Below, piece after piece: positions 43,452 through 56,608 of a stretch of DNA of 64,000 bases (the stretch's first letter is position 1; every line of letters begins with the position of its first letter). A program made the translations under genes and the position numbers. Origin of the DNA: Botrytis cinerea B05.10 (lineage: Eukaryota; Ascomycota; Leotiomycetes; Helotiales; Sclerotiniaceae); contig NC_037311.1 of assembly GCF_000143535.2 (NCBI RefSeq), forward strand, positions 2,046,001 through 2,110,000, written 5' to 3'. The notes below the pieces were generated by a model, which was not told the DNA's origin, searched no databases, and worked only from the letters and a program-made list of their open reading frames with translations.

Positions 43452-45381
43452 ATATGCATGATTGAGGACAAGTGAGAGTGTAAAGGACATTCGAAATGGG
43501 AAGAAAGAAAGAAAGATTGTATATACATCAGGTATTGTTGTTTGTGTATATAACATGTGCAGAAGTTCTATCTTATAGTTATAGATATTTATAATAAATA
43601 TACATACATACATATTGTAAATCGACCGCTCTAAGGCTCACATGAAACGAGAGATCATCAAATCAGGTATTTGTCAATCCGAGTATATCGTAATCTAAAG
43701 TCAAGTCATGTTTTCAATCATATCCACTGTATGCCGTGTGTATTCGTGTATACCGAGCGATCAACATGACAGCGGCATTTGGTAACCCACTTAAAGATTT
43801 CAGACGACCCTTTTTCAATTCTTAAATGACAAAGGGTGGGAGGCTATCGTTTCAGGATATGAGGTTTTGGTCGAGATGAACGTAAGTTTGGACCGATGTC
43901 GTCCATTAACACAAACACGATAAGGCACAAAAGACCCTGAAATAGTGGAACAAATGAGCTGATCGAGCGGTGAAGTTGTCCGAACAATACCTGAATCCTA
44001 CGGCCCTAAATGAGGGGCCATTCCATCCTCATAGTGTAGCGGGGCTCGGACAGCCATAACTCCACAAGATTCCATGGGGAAACATCCCCGCGCCGACTCC
44101 CATCTTCCGCATAAACGTTACTTGCTTCTCGTGACCTCAGCTCGCGTGAAGCATCATGCAAAAAACTATACATTTTTATATGTCACACGCAGGGGAATCG
44201 TAATAAGGTGCGGCACGGCGTTGACTACCCCTTTCCGTAAACGATCTGTGACTTGCGTCCGAAACTCACGTCGGTCGACCCGTCGGTCATGCACGACTCG
44301 TGTGTCTCAAAATAAACAAAAAGCAAAAGTCTTTTCTCTGTTGAAGAATTTTCGGTCACAGCATACCTTAAAAAGCAGTATGCCCGTACGGAAACGGAAA
44401 CTTTAAGAGCCACTTTACCTGTGCAGAGAAAAGCCCCGAGATCAACAAATTTCAAAATAGCTCAAGCCCGTCTCAAGCCGAGCCCTACAAATCACAATGC
44501 CTATGAGCTTGCTTCGTTTGTGAGCTTTGATTTTGATACCTGGGAAACGGGTTCTCAACAACGCGATTGCGACCGTATACGGTTGCTCGCGCCGAAGTGC
44601 CTTTGCTTCATAGTCCACTCGGATGTCTCAACGTTGGCCACCTCCGTGCATCTTGATCCTATTAGAATCTCCTTTTTCGATAAGATTCTCCGATGTCGAT
44701 ACAAAGATCCAGGAATCGCGCATCTGCATCTTCTTTCGGTTCGTCTCCGATGACATACTTCATGCTGGACCTCCATGCTAAACCCTATAAAAATAGGGAT
44801 AAGTCTTTGCTTTCGGGAAAATCCTAGAACGGCATTTCGGTACTCTCGGCATGGTAACCCAAATAGGAAACAAGGCCATTTAGGTGAGGCAAGAAGATCG
44901 TCTGCGAGCCTGCCTCGGCTCACGGTTATTGGTAAACCTTGAGTATTTCAACGATTTTGTCATCAAACACAGCAGCGTTTGAATGTTTGAGCAAAACTGC
45001 ATCGGAAGACATACGCAAGTTTGGAAAAAGCGCCTTGAGATTTTTGTGGATTTCAGTGAATATTGCAACGCGATTGCTTCGGAGAAAGGTCTGGTAATCT
45101 ATTGATACGAAAGGAGAAGCATCGAATTACGACACGATACACTACCTGGATGATCTTGGTTGCGGTGTAGTGTTTATTATAGATTTTGACTGCATTGGAT
45201 CGGTCCGCATTGCAGTAAGCGTACATCACGCCAAACGTTTGATCTAGAAGCGGAAAGAGACACAGTTTGGTTCGGAAGGGTAGTTCGGACGAAAAAGAGA
45301 CGATTCGCGCATATATAAGAGACCAGCTGCAGACACATTATCAAGATGGACGGTCAAAAGATTAAACGTTCAAAGAACATA
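43452..45381. other. 1.9-kb intergenic, possible relic coding
   Basis: Between the polygalacturonase and the MDR gene. Several frames on the minus strand around 44555-45250 look protein-like but are not joinable in frame (see rejected items). A TATA element of the next gene lies at 45312. No live gene is supported. Confidence 0.45.
45312..45319 (+). promoter_or_regulatory. TATA box of the MDR gene
   Basis: tatataag lies 34 bp before the first ATG (45346) and 70 bp before the second (45382). With initiation usually some 25-40 bp downstream, the first ATG would have almost no 5' UTR, which favours the second. Confidence 0.5.
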
Positions 45382-46665
45382 ATGGCTCAATCAACATATC
45401 AATCGGTGGTCTTAGCAAAGCGTCCTACTGGACAAATTGTTCCAGGAGAGACTTTCGAGAAGAAGGAGAATCCAATGGTAACGGAGGCAGATCTTAAGGA
45501 TGATCAAGTCCTGGTTGAAGTGTTATACCTTTCATTGGATCCGGCCATGCGAGGTTGGTTAAATGGTACGTACCAACTGTTATCTTCTTTCCTCTATTAT
45601 CCTATTAGCCAGCGATGAGTGGTGTAGAGGGGAATGTTATTGACATAACCCCGCTGGCACACGTGATAATTGCTGACATTGAATGCTGGAATAGACAGAA
45701 GATCATACGTTCCACCTGTACAAATTGGTGAGGTCATGCGTGGTGTTTCCATTGGAAAAGTCATCGCCAGCAAATCATCAAAGTTCAATGTCGGCGACTA
45801 CGCATCCGGTATTACAGGATGGAAAGAAGTAGCCATCATGGCTTCCAAAGATCTCACACCCATTGAGCTTCCACCCAACGGCAAGCTCACCGATGCCCTT
45901 GGTGTTCTTGGAATGACTGGTCTTACCGCCTACTTTGGAATTCTCGAAGTTGGAAAAATCAAGGCTGGAGATTTCGTTGTAGTATCTGGTGCCGCCGGTG
46001 CTACTGGAAGTGTTGTGTGTCAAATTGCTAAGCTCAAGGGAGCCAAGGTTTTGGGTCTTGCTGGAAGTGATGACAAAGTACAATGGTTGAAGGAATTGGG
46101 TTGTGATGATGCTTTGAACTACAAGGATAAGGAATTCCCATCTAAGTTCAAGGCTGCTACACCAAACTTCATCGATGTATTCTTTGACAATGTCGGAGGA
46201 GAGATTTTGGAGCTTGCTCTCAGCAGAGCTAAGCCATTCTCAACTTTCGTTATGTGTGGTGCTATCAGTCAATATAACTCTGATACTCCAGTTGGACCAA
46301 AGGTATATTATACTCTCTCCAGAATTTTACTTGCCGCACTTGCTGACCAAACTTAGAATTTCTCAATGATCATCGCAATGAGAATTCGTCTTCAAGGTTT
46401 CATCGTCTTCGATTACGCATCCAAGTATGCTGAAGCCCGTAAGGAGATGTCTCAATGGTTGGCAGAAGGCAAACTTCAAAGAAAGGAGACTATTGTCAAG
46501 GGTGGACTTGGTGTTGCCGAAAAAGCTTTAATGGAATTGTATCAAGGTGTTAATACTGGTAAGTTCTCATTCTGTTTAAGTATTTGTAAAACTTTTTACT
46601 GACAATTTATAGGTAAATTATTGGTCGAGATTAAGGAAGATAGTTCTGTTGGTTCCCGTTTGTAA
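45382..46665 (+). CDS. NADP-dependent alkenal/one oxidoreductase (MDR family)
   Basis: Exons 45382-45565, 45695-46302, 46357-46558 and 46613-46665, 348 aa. The frame also opens with an ATG at 45346, but MAQSTYQSVVLAKRPTG is the family N-terminus and the TATA distance supports it. It is a zinc-free medium-chain dehydrogenase. The N-terminus has the NADPH-site LSLDPAMRGWLN and a substrate-facing GVGVLGMTGLTAYFG-type segment (here GVLGMTGLTAYFG). The Rossmann fold shows VSGAAGATGSVVCQIAKLKG, then NVGGEILELAL. The family (2-alkenal reductase, prostaglandin reductase-like) reduces alpha,beta-unsaturated carbonyls in detoxification or secondary metabolism. The C-terminus (LLVEIKEDSS) is rebuilt by a small 53-nt final exon. 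The gene is complete. Confidence 0.9.
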
Positions 46666-47278
46666 GAGATACCTAAATTGATTAATACATGAATGATGAA
46701 ACATACACACTGTATATCCCACGAGTTCCCTTCAAGATGTTGTTAGAAACGTCTTATTCTGTTTCACAGCCAGTGTTGATCTTGTGAAAAAATGTGTTAC
46801 ATAGATGTAATGAAATCTCAAATTCCTAACTTGATTTGCAACGTGCATTCATAAACTTCGTGATCTAAAATCAAGATGCTTAAGGACATGCAAATTTTCA
46901 TGACCTAGACCTACAATTCCTCGGAGGCTTAAAGGTCCTCTCGAATCTCGTCCCCCTCCGTTTGAATGTATGATTTCCACCAATTTCATTAGCTGTCCTC
47001 TGAGAACTTGAGACCCACCACTCCGCCCCACCGGCCCTCCGCTACCCACTATCCACTCCGTCCTTACGCCCGCACACAGACCCTAGCCCTGGCTTATCAC
47101 TCATTCCCGCTGTCGCGATCGCTACACCTCCACTAAGCACGCCCACATTACCCTCCCTGTCCACTCATATTCCCCTCCCACTACTCACTCCATCCACAGT
47201 CATTCTTCAATCCCCACCACAATTATTCTCAATATGTTCTTTTCTACTTTACTGTCCTCCATCCAATAACCCAATCAG
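46666..47278. other. Intergenic, no gene seen
   Basis: 613 bp between the MDR gene and tRNA-Ile. Pyrimidine-rich in the second half. No features supported. Confidence 0.5.
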
Positions 47279-47380
47279 GTCCCTTAGCTCAGTTGGTTAG
47301 AGCGTGGTGCTAATATCTGCCCTGTTCAGTCAAATAGGTTTGGCACGCCAAGGTCGGCGGTTCGAAACCGCCAGGGATCA
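47279..47380 (+). tRNA. tRNA-Ile(AAU) with 29-nt intron
   Basis: 102-nt gene. The acceptor stem ggtccct pairs with agggatc, and a discriminator A follows. The anticodon stem tggtg/cgcca closes a loop ctaataa with anticodon AAT at 47312-47314. The 29-nt intron is at the canonical place after position 37 (47316-47344), leaving a 73-nt mature body. The T arm gttcgaaacc is standard. A T4 run starts at 47385 as Pol III terminator. Confidence 0.95.
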
Positions 47381-48475
47381 ATTGTTTTGTCTGTTTGGAC
47401 TCTGGAAAAGCTCTGTTTTGTTTAACAAAGTAGTGCTATTCATTTTTCTTTATGCAAGAAAGAGAGGAGAGGGTGACATCCATTCCTGTTGCACTCAGCG
47501 TTGCCAGATGAACATCAGGCTGGCTCAAATCTATAGATCTTAGAACGCTTCAACTGCGATTCTATTTTCTAAGTTGTCTCTTTAGGAAGAAAGTTTTTAT
47601 AAGATGTCTGTGTACATCAAACTCATTCAGGTAAAATATTCAACCTGTAAAAAGAGAAAGCGATTCCAGAAGTAGTTGTTGAGAATAACAAGCAAGAAAG
47701 CGAAGGGGGGAAGCATTCTCAGTCTAATCGTCGCTTCCTCGACAGAGCGTAGCGAAGAGACGAGAGAGATCTTCAGAAAAAAAAAGGGGAGTTGCCATCT
47801 AGATAACATCAAACGAAGATTTTTCACGTGCCAATGACACAACACAAGAGTTTTATTGATCATGGGAGAATCCAGTGATTTATGTTTCTTGTTCCGAGTC
47901 TGATTATGTCGGGTATGATTATGATATAGAGTGTATGCACTACACACAAAGCTTGAAGCCTAGAGATATACGATCTCTTTAGGATCTCTATGTAAGGGAT
48001 TTCAAAGTAACAGAGGAGCTTGCCCAAGCGAAAGAGTGTGCTCCGTTCCCCTCCCCTCCCCTCTTCACCCCCCTTAGTGTCATTGCCGATAAACGGCTTA
48101 GATGATCTAGATAGATATATCATGAGATCTCTAGGAATAATGAAGGAGGTACTAAGAAAAACTTGCTTAGTAGATACACTTTGAATAAAAATAATCCCCA
48201 AGAAGAATGACTCAAAGAGGAGAGAAATGTTTTGAATAGAGGTATATACAAGATAACGTGGATATTCAAAGGAGCATAGAGTCACTCGCATAAGAATGAT
48301 TCAAAAACAAGGAGACAATTTTCACCTAGAAATTTGTTCTGCCGTTATGTATATCCCCATTCAAATAGAAAAAGAATCCTGCGCAAAAAGCCACTCCCTC
48401 CTCCACGACTCCAACCTCTTTCTCCAGAATCGTCATGGCACATTGAAAAAAGACCAAAAAGAGCCAAAAAGCAAA
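47381..48475. other. Intergenic between tRNA genes
   Basis: 1.1 kb, AT-rich with a GA-rich patch near 47698-47790 and a C-rich patch near 48048. No protein gene found. Confidence 0.5.
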
Positions 48476-48570
48476 CGACATGTGCAGGATTTGAACCTAC
48501 GAGGCCGAAACCATAAGATAACCGAATTATTCATTCAAGTCTTACCCATTAACCACTCTGGCAACATGCC
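48476..48570 (-). tRNA. tRNA-Ser(UGA) with 14-nt intron
   Basis: 95-nt gene. The acceptor stem ggcatgt pairs with acatgtc, with discriminator G. The anticodon stem taaga/tctta closes a loop with anticodon TGA at 48535-48537. A 14-nt intron lies at 48520-48533 after position 37. A long variable arm (class II, as in Ser) precedes the T arm gttcaaatcc. A downstream A5 on the plus strand (48466-48470) is the T5 terminator. Mature body is 81 nt before CCA. Confidence 0.93.
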
Positions 48571-48825
48571 CATCGTACGAGTTTGCCCGATTTGTTGATG
48601 ATGTAATCTAATTTTGAATAGAGATACCTCATTGATCAAAAAGTGGGTGGGTGGATTGGGCAATTCGGGTAATATTCGGACGTCAAGGGATGGCATGAGA
48701 GCTCAATGGAGCTCCAGGAATGTAATAATAAGACCCGAATTGCGATTTCATTATTCCAACTACACTACTTGAATTACAATCCCAAACCTCACTGTCAAAT
48801 AAATACTCGCATAGTATCACACAAA

Positions 48826-49791
48826 ATGGCATCTCAAGCAGCATGTATCTTCTGCAAGATAATCAAGGGCAAGTTTCTCTACAACATCCCGCTGCAATTC
48901 CAAAGCTCGAGACAAAAGCTAACCATTCATCCGTAGGAGATATCCCCTCTTTCAAACTCTACGAATCGGAAAAAGTACTCGCGTTTTTGGATATTAATCC
49001 GTTGTCGAGGGGTCACGCTGTTAGTCTTTTCGTACTTTCTTCTCCCACAAGCTTTTTCTACTGCTGTCTCTGCGGGTGAAGCCATTCCGAGGCTTCCAGA
49101 TGATGAATGGATGGACGAGATATACAAAGGAAACCCAAACTAACACATCCATCAACATCTAGCTCGTAATCCCCAAACACCACGGCGAGAAATTGGTCGA
49201 CATTCCCGATGATCAATTGGAGGAGATTTTGGTACCTCTCTCTTTTCCTTCCTCCTCCCTCACTCTCTTTGCATTTCCTCGAAATCATACTCGAATAAGT
49301 TGATATCACATCCACTCGCATGTATAACATTGGAACAACCACGGATGCGAAACTTCCAGAATTCACGAAATACTAACACGAAACACTCCTAGCCCGTAGT
49401 GAAGAAACTCGTCGTAGCAACCGGTGCGGAAAATTACAACGTGCTGCAGAATAACGGACGTATTGCGCATCAGGAGGTTGATCATGTATGTTTTCCTCGT
49501 CTTATTCCTCTCTCGTGCCCCCTTTATTTTCTCCTCTACGATTCCCATCATGGAATACAATAACTGACAGTTCCTCTAGGTACATTTCCACATGGTTCGT
49601 TCCCCCTCTCATCTCATCCTTCACACCCAGCAATCCTAATCATCCCCATCCCATCCCCAAACTAACATCTCCCTCCCCCATAGATCCCCAAACCCTCCAC
49701 CGAAGAAGGCATGTCCATCGGCTGGCCCCAACAAAGAACCGACATGGACAAACTAAAAGCTCTCTTCGCCGAGATCAAAGCGAAGATGTAA
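48826..49791 (+). CDS. HIT family nucleotide hydrolase (HNT1-like)
   Basis: Six exons: 48826-48868, 48937-49019, 49163-49231, 49393-49485, 49580-49594 and 49684-49791, 136 aa. HINT-type proteins hydrolyse adenosine-5'-phosphoramidates. CIFCKIIKG begins the fold, then IPSFKLYESEKVLAFLDINP and LSRGHALVIPKHHGEK. The catalytic motif HVHFH (H96, H98, H100) straddles exon 4 and the 15-nt exon 5, which encodes VHFHM only. Intron 1 uses a GC donor (GCAAGT) instead of GT; the join restores KGDIPSF, so the GC-AG site is well supported. Introns 4 and 5 flank the smallest exon in the window. It lies 255 bp downstream of tRNA-Ser. The gene looks complete. Confidence 0.93.
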
Positions 49792-50740
49792 ACCACCCCA
49801 TAATCTCTCTTGTATTTAGAAGCAAGCAAGCAAATAAGCGAAGTAGGCGTTGAGAATCGATAGTTTTTGATGAGTTATTGGAGAGTCAAAGAGCAATGTT
49901 AGTCTCTCGGTGTTTCTCTTTATTGAAAAGAATCTCGGGGTGTAGGGTGCAGGGAGATGGATGATGGCTTTTGTTTTTTGCTAGGTGATTGATGGATCAA
50001 TGATCAATGATGAATGATAGATGAATACAACGAATAAGATGAGACAAGACTGAGAAGAGAAATGATAAAATAACAAATCCCCCCCAAAAAAAAGCTACTT
50101 CCATTCCCCATTCCCTCCCTCATCACCCTTGCCCCTCCTTCCCTCCTATCTCTCCCTCCGATCGACAGAATACAAATACAGATCAGATATGCAGATATGT
50201 CTCGAAGCTCGAATAGGGAGGGGGTGTTCACTCGTAGTTCAAAACGGAGTTTTAACTTCAACTTCAACTTCAACTTCAGATACAGATACAGATACGGATA
50301 CATGAATATATATTTAGGTACCTCGCCTAGGAAAGGAAAGGAAAGGAAAGGAAAGGGAGTTTGTGTATGCAGCAATTACGTTTCCTTTCCCCTCCCCCTC
50401 CCCCCGCACCCTCCATCTCCATTACAATTATATAACATTAACACATACATACACTGACATCAACATTGACATTGACATCAAAATCCCTTGCATTCCTCAC
50501 AATCCTCAGTCATTCTCGCAATTTGCTGATTGCTCCGCTGTAGCATTTGAAGAACTGGGAACGGGGAACTGGTGAACCAAAAACCTTTTCGTGTATTCGA
50601 TATCAAATCGTATGTTTGTTTCTTGTTTTATTCCTCTACTCTTGTTCTTATTCTTATTCTCATTATATATCTTCTTGTGCCTATTCCTGTCCCTGTCCCT
50701 GTTCCTCTCCCTATTTCCCTCCTTCTCCCCCAACCCCATT
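49792..50740. other. Convergent intergenic with microsatellites
   Basis: Between two 3' ends. It contains CTTCAA units (~50255-50278), GATACA units (~50279-50296), GGAAA units (~50330-50357) and TTCTTA/CTGTCC tracts near 50640-50700. Frames here translate these repeats and are not genes. Confidence 0.6.
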
Positions 50741-52944
<2,204 letters not shown>

Positions 52945-53618
52945 GGAAAAACGTATCGTCGATTATTCTCAATTCTTGCTTGAATGGCAGACAAGACGAA
53001 GGAGGGGTTGAGATTGGTGAGGGCAGTCAAGTCAAAGCCTTGATATATGGGCCTCCCGGATCAATGTCACAATGTCACCAGAAAAGCAAACTTGGTGCGA
53101 GGACAAGCTATGGGCTGTATTGTTGTATTGAATTGGAGCAAGAGCAGCAAGATTACAAATTCCGCGCAGATAAATGCTGTACCCAATTCTTTTAGTATCA
53201 AGACTACACTACAGGAAATTACAATACGATCGACGAGCAGCGGAATCATCTTCTAATCCGAAGAAGCCGCGGATCATCAGCAGTGCTTCAATGCAATTTC
53301 CTTTTTTTTGGCCCATAAGGTTCCCGGCTCATACAAAGTTCGTCATTGTGCGGCGCTCTGTTCAAAATGCTGTGTGTGCCAGAAACTCGTGCACAGTAGC
53401 GGGGTAAAAAATAAAAGGATCCTTCACGTCTGTGGACCGTCTTGATGCGAGAGAGAAGGAAAGCAAGAGACGTGGAAAGGCTGCCGGCATTAATTTTCAC
53501 CGCTATCAGACACAAGACATCGACGGATACAGACAGATACAGATCTAACATTGAGTACTTGGTATTGAATACCCACGCGATAACTACCATCACAACAACA
53601 ATCACCGCCACCATCACA
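52945..53618. promoter_or_regulatory. Divergent promoter region, Sec14-like / DAM1
   Basis: 674 bp between divergent starts, with no gene and no sharp TATA box. The DAM1 frame stays open upstream of its ATG for about 60 codons, but conserved sequence begins at 53619. Confidence 0.4.
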
Positions 53619-54441
53619 ATGACCTCCACCACCCCCCTCAACGACGGCCATAGCAGCACCAAACGATCTCACTCCGCCTCGCGAAACCCGCTTTCTCGTC
53701 CAACCACTCCCCTCCGTCCATCTTCCCGCTCCTCCCTTCGCGATTCTGCGAGAAAAAGTACGGGCGGTTATTCTAGTGCACCTCTAGAAGCATTCGAACC
53801 TGCGTTTGCGGAACTGTCTGATTCCATGGCAGACTTGGAGGCCAATTTTATGCATTTACAATTGATGCATGAGAGTTTGGCGAGGTTTAGTGAGAACTTT
53901 GCTAGTTTTCTTTATGGATTGAATATGAATGCTTTTTGCGTGGATTTTCCAGAGGTTTGTTTACGTGGGTTAGCTTATGGTTTGGCATTGGTTGATTGGG
54001 TTACTAGGCGCCGATTCCAGATTCATTTCGTCGAGCACAAGAGCAGGAGGAGCAATTGGGTCAGTATCACAAGCCGATGGGCAATAGAAACGCTACTGAT
54101 GGGTGCAATAGGCAAATCAACCAATTCAGAAAGATTTCGTGGTGAAATTGATGGAGAAACAACATTTTTGTAAGCAACATATTATTCGCTGCTATGATTC
54201 ATGGCTCATTGATTTCTCTAGGACCACGGATACCTCATTCGTTGATAATCCTCCTCCAACCTCCTCGAGAGCAACCCCGAAATTTACAACCCCAGTACCA
54301 TCCAGAATAGCAGGCCCTTCTGGCCGAGGTGGATCTTCGGGCGGCTCTGGCTCATCTGGTCGAGGCATTCCCGTTCCGCGTGGTGGACGTGGCGGTAGAG
54401 CAAGTGGTCTTGCAAGAGGTCGAGGTCGGGGTGTAAGATGA
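53619..54441 (+). CDS. DAM1: DASH/DAM1 complex subunit Dam1
   Basis: Exons 53619-53954, 54008-54059, 54130-54169 and 54222-54441, 215 aa. Dam1 is the microtubule-binding subunit of the DASH ring, which couples kinetochores to spindle microtubules. The conserved core LSDSMADLEANFMHLQLMHE, then SENFASFLYGLNMNAFCVDF, is the Dam1 signature. Small introns were placed so that NAFCVDFPE joins APIPDSFRRAQEQE, then GETTFL joins TTDTSFVDNPP; the last phrase is typical of fungal Dam1. The N-terminal ~45 residues are Ser/Thr/Pro-rich, with plausible kinase sites. The C-terminus is Gly/Arg-rich (RGGRGGRASGLARGRGRG), which may bind microtubules or RNA. It is convergent with BUD20, with 134 bp between stops. 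Confidence 0.93.
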
Positions 54442-54575
54442 GACGGAAATACACATTAGAAAATCCCTTCTCCACCATGATACCCCGCCATAGATTTTGT
54501 AGTAGCCACGATAAACTAAGCTTTGATAAACCCCTTCTATGATTACTCCATGTCGAGGGGCAATGACATCGGTGC

Positions 54576-55110
54576 TCAGGTTTCCTGGTCGTCGATAATT
54601 CCGGAGTTTTCCATCTCTACCTCTACGTCGAGAGCCTTATTTCTCTCGCCATTATCTGCAGGTCCTTGGCCAATAGCTGCTTCGGCATCTCGTTGTGTGT
54701 ATGGTCCTTCCTTCAATGCCTTGACTCTATAAAATCAAATTAATATGTTGCCATCCAAACTTCTTCCCGTGATCGCAGAACCTACCTTCTCTTGTGTGGT
54801 TTGCCCTTGAGATGCGATAGCATGCTATTCTCCGATTCATACCATTTTGCGCACTCGATGCAATACCATTTTCCCAAGCCTGGCAAATCCTCTGCGGCCT
54901 TTGAACCTTTATGTTGCGCAAGATGTTTTGGAGAACGAATATCGGCACAAATTTGATCGAGATCTCTATTGTGAAGAGTATTAGTTCTGCGCACACATTT
55001 TCTCCATGTCGAACAAATGAAATTGAAAATTGAAAATGGAAAATGGAAAATGGAACTTACCTCAATCTTCTTCTGGTCTTGGTCTTGGTGGATTTCTGAG
55101 GAATACCCAT
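54576..55110 (-). CDS. BUD20: BUD20/ZNF593-like C2H2 protein
   Basis: Exons 55061-55110, 54786-54965 and 54576-54726, 126 aa. BUD20 is a shuttling factor for late pre-60S ribosome export. The single zinc finger is C52-x2-C55-x12-H68-x5-H74 (YCIECAKWYESENSMLSHLK). The N-terminal MGIPQKSTKTKTRRRLRD is basic and matches the family, as does ICADIRSPKHLAQHKG. The third exon restores RVKALKEGPYTQRDAEAAIG, again the family ending, then an acidic tail. All three junctions fall inside conserved stretches. It is convergent with DAM1 and divergent from aconitase at a distance. Confidence 0.93.
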
Positions 55111-56608
55111 TGTGATGTATATGGACGTATGTGTGTATGTATTAATATCGTGATATCTTGTTTCCTCGCCTCGATTGGAGTTTTCCTGCAAATGGCAAAT
55201 CTCGATGGATCGGAGAATGGTTGTCAGTCGCAAACTCCGCAATCTTCGCATTACTAAAAAATTTGCTGGCTCTAGGCTCGAATTTTTTCGAAATTACGGG
55301 GAAGCTTTCGCCCATCCCACTGTTTGGGGGATCCACTTTCGAGGGCCAATCCAACGTGGCGCATCTGTCCGAGGTTTCACGGTTAGGTCGGGAAGAGAGA
55401 TGGAGGGTGTGCGGAAGTTGGGAACCGTTTTGGAAAGCTCCGCTCCATGTGTCCCGGCGGAAGTGCCATAAGTGCCATTTGTCTAAAGCCATCGAGATCG
55501 TTGTCAATGTTCCATGGGATCCTTATGCGCTGGTCCGACTGTGATGACAGAAAGTCTGAAATCCAAGTCCTGTGTCTACGAGTAACACGTTCACGCTATC
55601 TGGCCCTTTGAGATGCTGTCAAGTCCACACACGCCGTTGAGGCATGTACATCACCACAACTACATATATACATAAATTACATTATCAGCGTTTGAACCGC
55701 CAACCCAGGGAGGTCCTGTATCAGCAACACATGATCGGAGGGCAAATCCGTCTTCGCATCGCACCGGACCCGTTTGACGGACAATAATGGTGAAGCCAGA
55801 TTCACGAACAAATGACAATGTGGATAGAGGGATGCGGGCGTCGACATCTGATTGGCGACCCGTCGGAAAAGTGTATCCACTCGTCGACCTGCAGACCTAC
55901 GAAAAATTCGCATTTGAAATATAGCCGCAAACAAAGGCTTCATTGCCGCTTCAATTTCCATCGAACCCTTGGCGAGGGGGGAGAGACGAGGGGCCAGAGA
56001 CGAGCGAGACGAGCGCAGAGTGCCAGAGTAACGCCAAATACGCAGAGTAAGAATAGTGTAGGCAAGAGAAAATGAGAAATAAATTCATTCTGCTCTCTCC
56101 TGTTTGATGTACTCCTGGTATGCTCCTGGGATGATCGTTTCCGTTCCATCTTTCTAATTCCTACATGCGATATCATACAATATCATATCATACCACACAT
56201 ACTGTACCAACCGTACCAACCATACCACACATACCACACACACCACACATACCACCCACACATACCACCAAATTGACTCTCTGACTATTCTCCGGCATCA
56301 GTCAATTTCTCCATTTGCGATACATTTGTATTATAACTACGTTTCATTGGTCAAACGCATCCCAGATTACATCGTCGTGCATGCAAATTCCTGTCGCGCC
56401 TGAATCCCGTTGTACCCAAAAATCATAATACCTCGTCGCTGATTGGCCCGCTGCATTTGGTCCAAGCTTGAAGATAACCCGCGGCCCCCAAGCTCGGTTG
56501 TCCAAGTTTCTTCCTCCCACTATTTTACAACTTCGAGTTGTATAATAATCTTTCCAACCTACAACCTTCCTCCCTCCCCTCCTCTTCACCTTACCAACTT
56601 CTCTCATC
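55111..56608. promoter_or_regulatory. Spacer upstream of BUD20 and aconitase
   Basis: 1.5 kb between divergent genes. It includes an ACCACACAT-type repeat-rich stretch (~56180-56270). Two inverted CCAAT boxes occur near aconitase (listed separately). No gene found. Confidence 0.5.
56346..56446 (+). promoter_or_regulatory. Two ATTGG (inverted CCAAT) boxes before aconitase
   Basis: attgg at 56346-56350 and 56442-56446, about 260 and 165 bp before the aconitase ATG. CCAAT-binding complex with HapX represses aconitase in several moulds during iron shortage. Motif is short, so support is modest. Confidence 0.4.

Noticed and set aside
44880..45250. Minus-strand gene resembling a DUF4817-like helix
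   Set aside because: The attractive pieces lie in different frames, and candidate GT-AG sites do not restore a common phase.
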